Shown here one piece after another: positions 8,521 through 13,578 of a stretch of 22,188 nucleotides of DNA; position 1 is the stretch's first letter; every line of letters starts with the position of its first letter. The notes under the pieces are model-generated. The model saw only the letters and a program-made list of their open reading frames with translations, was not told where the DNA came from and made no database searches. A program made the translations under genes and the position numbers. The DNA is from CAITSH01 sp945892985 (GTDB lineage Bacteria; Pseudomonadota; Gammaproteobacteria; Burkholderiales; SG8-39): the NCBI GenBank assembly GCA_945892985.1, contig CAMDDU010000059.1, positions 1-22,188 on the forward strand, given 5' to 3'.

Positions 8521-9015
8521 ATGGCTCTCAGTAAAATATCCAGAAAATGTCTACCTTGCAACGCATGCTGTCAGGGCTGGTTAAAAATTGAAACACCTAT
8601 TGCAAAAGCGTCGGTCGGCAACGCATGCCAACACTGCAGTTCGATGGGCTGCACTATCTATGGATCCCGACCGGTCGATCCTTGCCAGAAATTCGTCTGT
8701 GCGTGGTTAAACCACGATAGCGACCTGCCAGACTGGATGCGCCCAGATAGGAGTCACGCTATCGTGATGACGAATCGGCTCAGGTGGAACAATCGCCCCG
8801 TCATCACAGTCGCCTATACCGTAAGTCCAGCGCCCTCTAAAACAAGAGATTGGCTGTACAAATATTCGGATGAATCGGGGATGCCTCTCGCAACGATTGA
8901 GTTTTTATTTGATCGAGGAAAGACTACGAACAAGAAGAAACTGTCAACACATGGGCCGATAGATTTTTCGCTGGAAATAATGGACCGGTTCAATCAGGGC
9001 GAACAGCTTTGGTAA
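8521..9015 (+). CDS. Cys-rich YkgJ-like putative metal-chelating protein
   Basis: This 164-residue protein has nine cysteines in its first 60 residues: C10, C13, C16, C17, C36, C39, C44, C55 and C60. The order C-x2-C-x2-C-C, then C-Q-H-C, then G-C-x-I-Y-x-S-R-P and C-x4-C-A-W-L is the pattern of YkgJ-type zinc- or iron-binding cluster proteins. The C-terminal 100 residues are not recognised. There is no signal peptide or membrane segment, so it should be cytoplasmic. The ATG at 8521 has only a weak GGAG 10 bases upstream. The region is visibly less GC-rich than the xdh operon, which may reflect acquisition. No neighbour suggests a specific pathway, and function is unknown. Confidence 0.65.
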   Translation: MALSKISRKCLPCNACCQGWLKIETPIAKASVGNACQHCSSMGCTIYGSRPVDPCQKFVCAWLNHDSDLPDWMRPDRSHAIVMTNRLRWNNRPVITVAYTVSPAPSKTRDWLYKYSDESGMPLATIEFLFDRGKTTNKKKLSTHGPIDFSLEIMDRFNQGEQLW

Positions 9016-9219
9016 ATCGCCAAACGCTATTGGTAGCAACGGTTTTCCCGCCGACTTCAAATTGACCCCTCGGGCCGATTGCGCATTGACCAGTGTTTGT
9101 CGAGCGGCGGTGGTGCGCACACCTGCCGTAGATGTCTTGCCTGGCTGTAGTGGGCAGGTTTCGCTTTCTCTTGTTTGCGCCGTCCCTCAGGGGATTCGGC
9201 ATAGAAAAATGGGGAATGC
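9016..9219. other. Intergenic gap with possible IS21-type end sequence
   Basis: ATTGACC occurs twice, at 9061-9067 and 9085-9091, beside a cgccgacttcaaattgacc stretch. This is reminiscent of the repeated ends of IS21-family elements, and an istA scrap does lie 400 bases downstream. The assignment is tentative. Promoter elements for the following exported protein are not clear. Confidence 0.25.
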
Positions 9220-9486
9220 ATGAAAGATCACCCCGGTTTTTTCTTGGTGGCCATCGTCGCGATTTGTGCGATGTCGGGAAGCGGCGTTTCTTATGCTTAT
9301 AAGGTGGAACGGCAGTGCGAAGAGGTGACGACTAAAAATGGCGTCAAGGAAAAATGTAAAACGGTGATGGTGCAGGAGGCCGCTCCGGACAAGAAAGACG
9401 GCAAGAAAGACGATAAGAAAGACGCCAAAAAAGACGCCAAAAAAGATGAAAAGAAAGGCGCTGAGAAGCCCGCCGCAAAGAACTAG
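9220..9486 (+). CDS. Small exported Lys/Asp-rich protein
   Basis: The protein has 88 residues. Residues 1-26 form a signal peptide or anchor (M-K-D-H-P-G-F-F-L-V-A-I-V-A-I-C-A-M-S) with likely cleavage after S-Y-A. Next comes a short segment with two cysteines (Q-C-E-E-V and E-K-C-K-T-V), and from about residue 56 a low-complexity tail of repeated K-K-D / K-K-D-A-K units ending in P-A-A-K-N. GGGGA at 9211-9215 precedes the ATG by 4 bases. Similar short periplasmic proteins with charged tails are widespread and mostly uncharacterised. The tail is strongly charged with nearly balanced Lys and Asp, so it is probably disordered. I cannot assign a function. Confidence 0.65.
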   Translation: MKDHPGFFLVAIVAICAMSGSGVSYAYKVERQCEEVTTKNGVKEKCKTVMVQEAAPDKKDGKKDDKKDAKKDAKKDEKKGAEKPAAKN

Positions 9487-9501
9487 CGCAGTTTAGGCGT
9501 G

Positions 9502-9657
9502 GGTAAGGCGCGTGAGGTGAACGTGCGGTTTGCGGCCATGGTGAGCCATTAGCTGTTTGAGGCTGTGTTCTGCAACCAAGTCGCCGGTTGGGAGAAGGGG
9601 CATATCGAGAAGAGCGTGCGCGACTCGCGGCACCGGATGATTAGCAAGCGGTGCTGA
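9502..9657 (+). pseudogene. IS21-family IstA transposase scrap with internal stop
   Basis: One frame reads A-R-E-V-N-V-R-F-A-A-M-V-S-H, then an in-frame TAG at 9550-9552, then L-F-E-A-V-F-C-N-Q-V-A-G-W-E-K-G-H-I-E-K-S and V-R-D-S-R-H-R, before a TGA at 9655-9657. This matches the region of IS21-type IstA around F-C-N-P-x-x-G-W-E-K-G-x-V-E, with a stop where Tyr is expected. About 50 of roughly 500 codons remain and istB is not visible. Confidence 0.65.
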
Positions 9658-9890
9658 TCGACCGGCGGACTTGTCACCGTTGCGCGCTTAAACTTGTATC
9701 TGTTGTCACTCAGGTTCAATCTTCGTAAGCTATTCAGGAGTTTTCGAGCGCAATCGCGGGTGTTTGCACGACGATTTCATCAATCACGTCATGGCTCCGA
9801 GTCTTGATCGATGCTCTGCGACGTGACCCCCGATATTAGTAGCGTTATGCTTTGAAGTCCGACTTTTATGCGCTGGTGTTCGGACCTGTT
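9658..9890. other. Gap between IstA scrap and repeat A
   Basis: No gene is seen. A weak inverted repeat GTCCGA...TCGGAC lies near 9857-9884. The sequence looks like degraded IS21 or intergenic DNA. Confidence 0.3.
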
Positions 9891-10067
9891 GTCATGTCCA
9901 AACCCGCGGAAATGGTTATGCGGTTTTCTAAAAAAATTCAGAGATTGGGTTGCTCACCTTTACCGTAGCCTCCCGGCTTGCTTCCTTGGTTGGGGCCACC
10001 CTCTGCCTGTCTGATGGGACCCTTTAAGGGGGGGGGGCCGAAAATGAAGGGGTGGGGGGTAGGGCGT
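9891..10067. repeat. Dispersed repeat, copy A
   Basis: Copy A shares a core with copy B (11468-11606), running from gtcatgtccaaacc through ATGGTTATG, CCGTAGCCTCCCGGCTTGC and GGGGCCACC to TGATGGGACCCTTT. It shares a different 3' part with copy C: the CCGGCTTGC core and then the G-rich tail. A continues into a G-rich tail (10028-10064) containing runs of 10, 4, 6 and 3 G. On the minus strand A and B keep one open frame with a shared C-terminal peptide pattern and a stop (9938-9940 in A). Confidence 0.75.
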
Positions 10068-10340
10068 GCATTTTGCTTAGGTAGTTTCGGTTAGAGCTGG
10101 CCGATTGAACCTGGAACACTAAACCGCTATCGCCGCGGTGTCCCTCCATACTTCCATGAAAACCTAAGGCGGCCGCTCAAAAAACCGACTTATAATTGGA
10201 TCGGGGTGGCTGGCTAGGTCAGGGGTAGCGATACATAAGGTGTGGTAAGAAATGTGGTAAAAACAAAAAAGCAACTCGCTATAATGGCTTCAGTAGGGTG
10301 TTTTAAGGCACAATGTGGATGCCACCCTCCCGCCAAAAGT
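10068..10340. other. Gap with promoter-like and repeat sequence
   Basis: No gene is supported before the nuclease remnant. TGTGGTAAG and TGTGGTAAA occur close together (about 10240-10260). A perfect TATAAT sits at 10280-10285 but lacks a good -35 box at the right distance. The direct TGTGGTAA motifs resemble sequences seen near phage attachment sites, but no integrase is present. Confidence 0.3.
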
Positions 10341-10470
10341 AAATTTAAGTATTTGATGGCTATCCGGCCGTAGCGATCCCGCTTGTCCCAAGTTACCGCC
10401 ACCTCGCGGCCGAAAATCTGATCGGAGAGACTGATTTTCAAGGTCTGACCGAAGGCATGGTTGGAAGGAA
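10341..10470 (-). pseudogene. Possible thermonuclease (SNase-like) remnant
   Basis: The minus strand reads N-H-A-F-G-Q-T-L-K-I-S-L-S-D-Q, then I-F-G-R-E-V-A-V-T-W-D-K-R-D-R-Y-G-R-I. That matches the core of staphylococcal-nuclease-like proteins around L-S-D-x-x-F-G-K-x-V and the D-K-R-D-R-Y-G-R motif. After Y-G-R-I the resemblance ends abruptly, although the frame stays open to 10214. The N-terminal strand with the first active-site residues and the C-terminal half are absent, so about 40 of 150-180 residues survive. Coordinates are approximate. Confidence 0.5.
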
Positions 10471-10490
10471 AGCGAGGAGGGCTAGCCTTT

Positions 10491-10510
10491 CTGCGTAATT
10501 AACGACGCAG
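10491..10510. other. Short inverted repeat CTGCGT-8-ACGCAG
   Basis: Arms of 6 bases (10491-10496 and 10505-10510) are perfectly complementary around an AT-rich 8-base loop. There is no T tract, so it is not a typical terminator. Its role is unknown. Confidence 0.3.
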
Positions 10511-10682
10511 CATTCGGGCACCCATGAAGTGGTGAGTTAAAACTTGCGGGAGCTTACAATGCGCTGATGCCCACTTCCCACGAAGAAAAGATCATTGTTT
10601 TTGTTGGGCACGATGGCGCGCTGAGTCCGTAGTGAATAGCCGTATCAAAAGCTAGTGGACAAGTTGAAGATTGGTGACTATC

Positions 10683-10698
10683 ATTGATAGCTATCAAT
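10683..10698. promoter_or_regulatory. Perfect 16-base palindrome, probable VapBC operator
   Basis: ATTGATAG-CTATCAAT is a perfect palindrome ending 14 bases before the antitoxin start. The 9-mer GACTATCAT is also repeated at 10676-10684 and 10706-10714, bracketing the palindrome and the ribosome binding site. AbrB-fold antitoxins autoregulate by binding such sites together with their toxin, so this is the likely operator. TTGAAG at 10664-10669 is a possible -35, but no good -10 box is evident. Confidence 0.65.
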
Positions 10699-10712
10699 TT
10701 AGGAGGACTATC

Positions 10713-10946
10713 ATGGACACCGCACGCCTTTTTCAATCGGGCCGCAGCCAAGCCGTTCGGCTGCCCAAAGAATACCGCTTTGCCGGTACCGAGGTGGTGG
10801 TACAGCACTTTGGCAACGGCGTTCTTTTGCTGCCCGCAGACGACCCCTGGCAAACACTGCAAGCCGGGCTGGCTGCGTTTGAGCCTGGCTTTGTATTGAC
10901 GCGCCAGCAGCCTGACGAGCAAATACGAGCCGATATCAGCCCATGA
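10713..10946 (+). CDS. vapB: VapB-type antitoxin (AbrB/SpoVT fold)
   Basis: The protein has 77 residues. The N-terminus reads T-A-R-L-F-Q-S-G-R-S-Q-A-V-R-L-P-K-E-Y-R-F, the signature of VapB/VagC antitoxins with a swapped-hairpin AbrB DNA-binding fold. The C-terminal 30 residues, ending Q-P-D-E-Q-I-R-A-D-I-S-P, would be the toxin-neutralising tail. The frame is open further upstream, but the ATG at 10713 is the start: AGGAGG sits at 10701-10706, six bases away. The stop overlaps the toxin start by 4 bases (ATGA), the usual coupling in these modules. The gene should be autoregulated through the palindrome at 10683-10698. Confidence 0.88.
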   Translation: MDTARLFQSGRSQAVRLPKEYRFAGTEVVVQHFGNGVLLLPADDPWQTLQAGLAAFEPGFVLTRQQPDEQIRADISP

Positions 10947-11344
10947 TCCTGCTTGACACAAACATCTGCATCTACATCATCAACGCGAAGCCCCCTGCGG
11001 TGCTGGAGCGTTTTCGGCAATACCGCATGGGCGACATTGGATTGTGCAGCGTGGTGGCCGCTGAACTGGCGTTTGGCGTGGCAAAAAGTGACTCGGCACG
11101 CAACCGTCAGGCGCTGGAGATGTTTCTGGCCCCGCTGATCATCCTGCCGTTCGATACCGCAGCTGTGTGGGTCTATGGCGACCTGCGTGCCGACCTAGAA
11201 CGCCGAGGCACACGCATTGGCTCATTGGACACCATGATTGCCGCTCATGCGCTAAGCCAGCAGGCCCTGCTGATTACCAACAACACCCGCGAATTTTGCA
11301 AGGTGCCGGGCCTGCAACTCGACAACTGGGTCGCTGCCGCCTGA
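10943..11344 (+). CDS. vapC: VapC-type PIN-domain toxin ribonuclease
   Basis: VapC toxins are PIN-domain RNases that cut tRNA or rRNA when freed from VapB. The 133 residues are a normal length. The acidic metal-binding residues are Asp5 (L-L-D-T-N), Glu41 (V-V-A-A-E-L-A-F-G) and Asp96 (S-L-D-T-M-I-A-A-H). The fourth position falls in T-N-N-T-R-E-F (N113-F118), where many close homologues also carry Asn, so the catalytic set looks complete. It is translated with vapB through a 4-base overlap. Repeat B begins about 120 bases after the stop. The toxin appears intact. Confidence 0.9.
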   Translation: MILLDTNICIYIINAKPPAVLERFRQYRMGDIGLCSVVAAELAFGVAKSDSARNRQALEMFLAPLIILPFDTAAVWVYGDLRADLERRGTRIGSLDTMIAAHALSQQALLITNNTREFCKVPGLQLDNWVAAA

Positions 11345-11467
11345 CTATTTATGCGCAATGTGGCGCGAGCATTTGTAGATATTGTCCGAGCAAATAGCCG
11401 TCTCAACAGTTCGAATCCAATTCTGAACCCCAAGTGCTCGAGTCACTGAATCTGCAATCCTTAGCCG

Positions 11468-11606
11468 GTCACGCCCAAACCGGCGGAGATGGTTATGTGG
11501 CTTTCTAAAAATAATTACGGGGATTGGGGCTGCTTGCCTTCACCGTAGCCTCCCGGCTTGCGTCCTTGGCTGGGGCCACCCCCTGCCTCTCTGATGGGAC
11601 CCTTTC
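11468..11606. repeat. Dispersed repeat, copy B
   Basis: Copy B lines up with copy A over about 137 bases with high identity, from GTCACGCCC to TGATGGGACCCTTT. After 11606 it departs into CAAATCCCACCAGTCC and a short G run, so the A/C-type G-rich tail is missing. On the minus strand it keeps the same C-terminal peptide as A, stopping at TAA (11515-11517), but a TGA precedes the conserved part. It separates the VapBC module from the ParE module. Confidence 0.75.
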
Positions 11607-11653
11607 AAATCCCACCAGTCCGACCCCCACCCTAGGGGGGGACGTCACTCGCC

Positions 11654-11682
11654 TTGACCTGTAGGCTTGTGAAGTGGATAAT
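11654..11682 (+). promoter_or_regulatory. Sigma-70 promoter for the RHH/ParE module
   Basis: TTGACC at 11654-11659 and GATAAT at 11677-11682 are separated by 17 bases, close to consensus at both boxes. The downstream edge of the -10 box abuts the imperfect palindrome at 11682-11701, which suits repression by the antitoxin. Confidence 0.65.
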
Positions 11683-11701
11683 GCATTGTATTACACATGC
11701 A
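11682..11701. promoter_or_regulatory. Imperfect palindrome, probable antitoxin operator
   Basis: TGCATTGTA-T-TACACATGCA is symmetric apart from one extra base in the right arm. It lies directly between the -10 box and the ribosome binding site of the antitoxin, where ribbon-helix-helix antitoxins normally bind to repress their own operon. Confidence 0.5.
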
Positions 11702-11716
11702 CGGAGGTGTTACGCC

Positions 11717-11953
11717 ATGACAGCCAGAACCATCAACGTACGCCTGCCTGAGGCGCTTTATAACCAGATCGAGGAGTTGGCCAAGGCGACCGCGCGGACC
11801 AAGAGCTTTTTGGCCATCGATGCGCTGACCAACTATGTGCAGAGTGAATCCTGGCAAATTCGTGACATTCACGAAGGCATCAAGGAAGCCGATGCAGGCG
11901 AATTCGCAACCGACAAGCGGGTCAAAGCGGTGTTCGCCAAATACGGCGCTTGA
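11717..11953 (+). CDS. Ribbon-helix-helix antitoxin (CopG/ParD/RelB-like)
   Basis: The protein has 78 residues. The beginning T-I-N-V-R-L-P-E-A-L-Y-N-Q-I-E-E-L-A is a ribbon-helix-helix DNA-binding strand followed by helix 1; A-T-A-R-T-K-S-F-L-A-I-D-A-L supplies helix 2. The C-terminal half (from about S-W-Q-I-R-D-I-H-E-G-I-K-E-A-D) is the acidic, toxin-binding part common in antitoxins paired with ParE/RelE toxins. The upstream frame is open, but ATG 11717 is favoured because GGAGGT is at 11703-11708 and the RHH strand begins right after it. The toxin start follows the stop by 3 bases. Confidence 0.85.
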   Translation: MTARTINVRLPEALYNQIEELAKATARTKSFLAIDALTNYVQSESWQIRDIHEGIKEADAGEFATDKRVKAVFAKYGA

Positions 11954-11956
11954 TTC

Positions 11957-12226
11957 ATGTTGATTAAGTGGACCAAGACAGCGCTTCGGTCTGTTGATGA
12001 AATCGCAGGGTATATCGCCAAAGACAACCCGGCGCGTGCGACCAGCTTTGTGCTGGAGTTGCAAGAAGCGGTGACCAAACTTCAGGCCCACCCTGGCATG
12101 GGCCGGGCTGGCCGCGTCCCCGGCACGCGTGAACTGGTCCTGCACCAGAACTACATCGCCATTTACCGCGTGCGTGGCGATGACGTTGAAATTTTGAGAT
12201 TGCATCACGCAGCCCGAAATCTATGA
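11957..12226 (+). CDS. ParE/RelE-superfamily toxin
   Basis: The protein has 89 residues. I-K-W-T-K-T-A-L-R-S-V-D-E-I-A-G-Y-I-A at the start, a central P-G-M-G-R-A-G-R-V-P-G-T-R-E-L-V with Y-I-A-I-Y-R-V, and V-E-I-L-R-L-H-H-A-A-R at the end are the standard features of ParE-type plasmid-stabilisation toxins. ParE members poison DNA gyrase and RelE members cut mRNA on the ribosome; the sequence alone fits ParE somewhat better. It is co-transcribed with the antitoxin, and a strong terminator follows at 12269-12303. The reading frame looks complete. Confidence 0.87.
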   Translation: MLIKWTKTALRSVDEIAGYIAKDNPARATSFVLELQEAVTKLQAHPGMGRAGRVPGTRELVLHQNYIAIYRVRGDDVEILRLHHAARNL

Positions 12227-12268
12227 CGAATCGGGGCAGCCACTGAAGCTGACCTTTGAGCGCAAACC

Positions 12269-12303
12269 AACCCGCCCCTGGCTAAAACCTCGGCGGGTTT
12301 TTT
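12269..12303 (+). terminator. Intrinsic terminator of the RHH/ParE operon
   Basis: AACCCGCC (12269-12276) pairs perfectly with GGCGGGTT (12292-12299) around a 15-base loop, and the stem runs into six T (12298-12303). It lies 43 bases after the toxin stop. Confidence 0.8.
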
Positions 12304-12319
12304 CATTTCTGGAGTACCT

Positions 12320-12442
12320 ATGACTCTACTTTCCAAAACCGCCATCCTCGCCGCCCAAGACCTGCAAACCGAAGACGTCGAGGTCCCCGGCTTGCGTCCT
12401 TGGTTGGGGCTACCCCCTGTTTGTTTGATGGGGTTTATTTAG
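12320..12442 (+). pseudogene. Phage tail assembly chaperone-like N-terminal stub
   Basis: ATG 12320 is preceded by GGAG at 12311-12314. The first 23 residues (M-T-L-L-S-K-T-A-I-L-A-A-Q-D-L, then T-E-D-V-E-V-P) match the start of tail assembly chaperone-type proteins of Siphoviridae-like prophages, which continue with E-W-G-G-T-V. Here the similarity ends exactly where repeat C begins (about 12384-12388); the frame then runs through the repeat to TAG 12440-12442. I infer the repeat marks a deletion or insertion that cut a prophage tail cluster. No other tail genes are visible. Confidence 0.5.
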
Positions 12443-12474
12443 GGGGTGGGCGGAAAAGAAAAGGGGGGAGGGCG
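12384..12474. repeat. Dispersed repeat, copy C (partial)
   Basis: Copy C contains only the 3' part of the repeat: CCGGCTTGCGTCCTTGG, then TTGGGGCTACCCCCTG, then TTTGATGGGG and a G-rich tail. The tail (12442-12472) has G runs of 5, 3, 6 and 3 and resembles the tail of copy A (GGAAAA flanked by G runs). It joins the phage stub on its left. Confidence 0.65.
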
Positions 12475-12763
12475 TTTCAGCAGCAACAGGGGGTCAAAAA
12501 TAGAGAATCGGCAAAACCGGGTTTCTTGGTCTTGCCGATGGCCTCGATCCAACGAATTTTGGAAGGGTTTGCCCCATGTTTTTATACTAGGCTCATGCGC
12601 GTGGGCGCAATTTGACCTGAATCAATAGCCTACGCAATAGCATGGGTGGTGGTCACGACATCGATGCCGTGGTCCTGGAACTGAAGTACGAGCTCAACAC
12701 GCGGCCTTCCTGTACGAACATCGTTGTCCGTTCGCACTGCACCGCCCGTCGACGCCAGGGAAA
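12475..12763. other. Gap with hairpin ATCGGCAA...TTGCCGAT
   Basis: No gene is supported. Perfect 8-base arms at 12507-12514 and 12532-12539 enclose a 17-base loop. A 48-codon plus-strand frame (12642-12788) has no ribosome binding site or family motif. Confidence 0.35.
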
Positions 12764-13015
12764 CTACGAGCGCTTAAGGCCGCGATAAAAGTTCTCGTGC
12801 GAAGCAACCGCGTCGAGATAGGCCAGGCAGACTTCGTCATCGATGCTGTAGCCCAGCAGATCTAGCTGGTTCATGCTGCGGAATTTATAGACGAACAGAT
12901 CGGCCAGGTCACCTTTCTTGCGCTCGCCAACCGTGGGATCGGTCGCAACAAGCTTGTCGTGGCCGAAACCCGCGGAACGCATACGCATCCCACAGCCGCT
13001 CCTTTCGCTTCGCTG
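12764..13015 (-). pseudogene. C-terminal fragment of an unrecognised gene
   Basis: The minus-strand frame ends at TAG 12764-12766. Its last 65 residues or so have normal protein composition: G-H-D-K-L-V-A-T-D-P-T-V-G-E-R, then G-D-L-A-D-L-F-V-Y-K-F, then I-D-D-E-V-C-L-A-Y-L-D-A-V-A-S-H-E-N-F-Y-R-G-L. The frame stays open to 13300, but upstream of about 13015 it becomes low complexity (V-D-L-R repeats from a DNA tandem repeat) and looks non-coding. I do not recognise the family. It is probably a truncated gene or a small protein with an unclear start. Confidence 0.35.
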
Positions 13016-13100
13016 AATTTTCCATCCAGACAGCATGCCGAGTTTCAGCAGCATTGAATATGCTGAAAACCCAGTATCCACGCGGGTTTCAGCCACATCG

Positions 13101-13140
13101 GCCCGCAAATTGACCCGCAAATCGACCCGCAAATCGACCC
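13101..13140. repeat. 12-base tandem repeat (ACCCGCAAATCG)n
   Basis: Units are at 13101-13112 (two differences), 13113-13124 and 13125-13136, followed by a partial ACCC. It lies in non-coding sequence ahead of the caspase operon. Confidence 0.7.
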
Positions 13141-13168
13141 AGACTAAATCCCGAAGACCCAGAAAAAA

Positions 13169-13213
13169 TAGTATGCGAACACACGGCGCGATGGGCGCGC
13201 CGCCTAGCTTGAC
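13169..13213. repeat. Hairpin repeat, copy 1
   Basis: This contains TATGCG, an A/C-rich spacer, the stem GGCGCG (13185-13190) with loop ATGGG and CGCGCC (13196-13201), and then AGCTTGACG. The same order occurs at 13499-13545. The stem is intact in both although the loops differ. Confidence 0.55.
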
Positions 13214-13334
13214 GGATAACGATGAAATTGATGAGTGCACTACTTGCCCGGTTGTTGATGATGGGCCATGTGGTAATCGACATTCGTGACGCCAAGCCAA
13301 GACGGGTACCCGTACCCACCGTTTAGGTCCGGGT

Positions 13335-13470
13335 CTTTTACGAGGAATGCAGAATCACTGCTTGTCTCGCGTGTTTGAAATGCAGGGGGAAGCAGTGTCA
13401 ATTGCTGTACTTCTGTTAGTCTGCCCCCCACCCCGATATAGAAAAGGCTCGCCTTCGTTTTTAAAATCGC
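13335..13470. repeat. Degenerate flanking repeat, left copy
   Basis: Shared blocks occur in the same order and spacing here and at 19822-19953. CTTTTACG (13335), ATCACTG (13354) and GATATAG (13435) are spaced 19 and 81 bases here, and 20 and 77 bases in the right copy. C-rich sequence precedes GATATAG in both. A terminator-like GGC/GCC element with a T run follows at 13444-13462. Confidence 0.5.
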
Positions 13471-13498
13471 CTAGCCGGGGGGCTATATAAAAATCGCA

Positions 13499-13545
13499 GG
13501 TAATATGCGGAAACAGGGCGCGGTGTGCGCGCCCCCAGCTTGACG
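13499..13545. repeat. Hairpin repeat, copy 2, in the caspase gene leader
   Basis: The stem GGGCGCG (13516-13522) pairs with CGCGCCC (13528-13534) around GTGTG, followed by AGCTTGACG as in copy 1. It lies 34 bases upstream of the caspase-gene start, so it would be in the 5' leader if transcription begins near the TATATAA-like sequence at 13484-13490. Confidence 0.5.
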
Positions 13546-13578
13546 CGCAGTAGCGCATCCTTCCCGATAGGGAGAAAA

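Noticed and set aside
10554..10961. Antisense frame over vapB
   Set aside because: Complement of a confident antitoxin gene; no motif.
11410..11416. TTCGAAT resembling a tRNA T-loop after vapC
   Set aside because: The flanking bases do not form a T-stem beyond one pair, and no acceptor, D or anticodon arms fit.
9891..11606. Repeats A and B as integron attC sites around TA cassettes
   Set aside because: The conserved core sites GTTRRRY and RYYYAAC are not present at the expected ends and no integrase gene is visible.
12642..12788. 48-codon plus-strand frame
   Set aside because: No ribosome binding site, no family motif, and it overlaps the convergent fragment end.
13101..13140. CRISPR-like array
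   Set aside because: Units are 12 bases and directly adjacent without spacers; this is a simple tandem repeat.
13525..13578. Upstream GTG start for the caspase gene
   Set aside because: It lies inside a GC hairpin, adds a non-signal-like extension and lacks the ribosome binding site found before ATG 13579.
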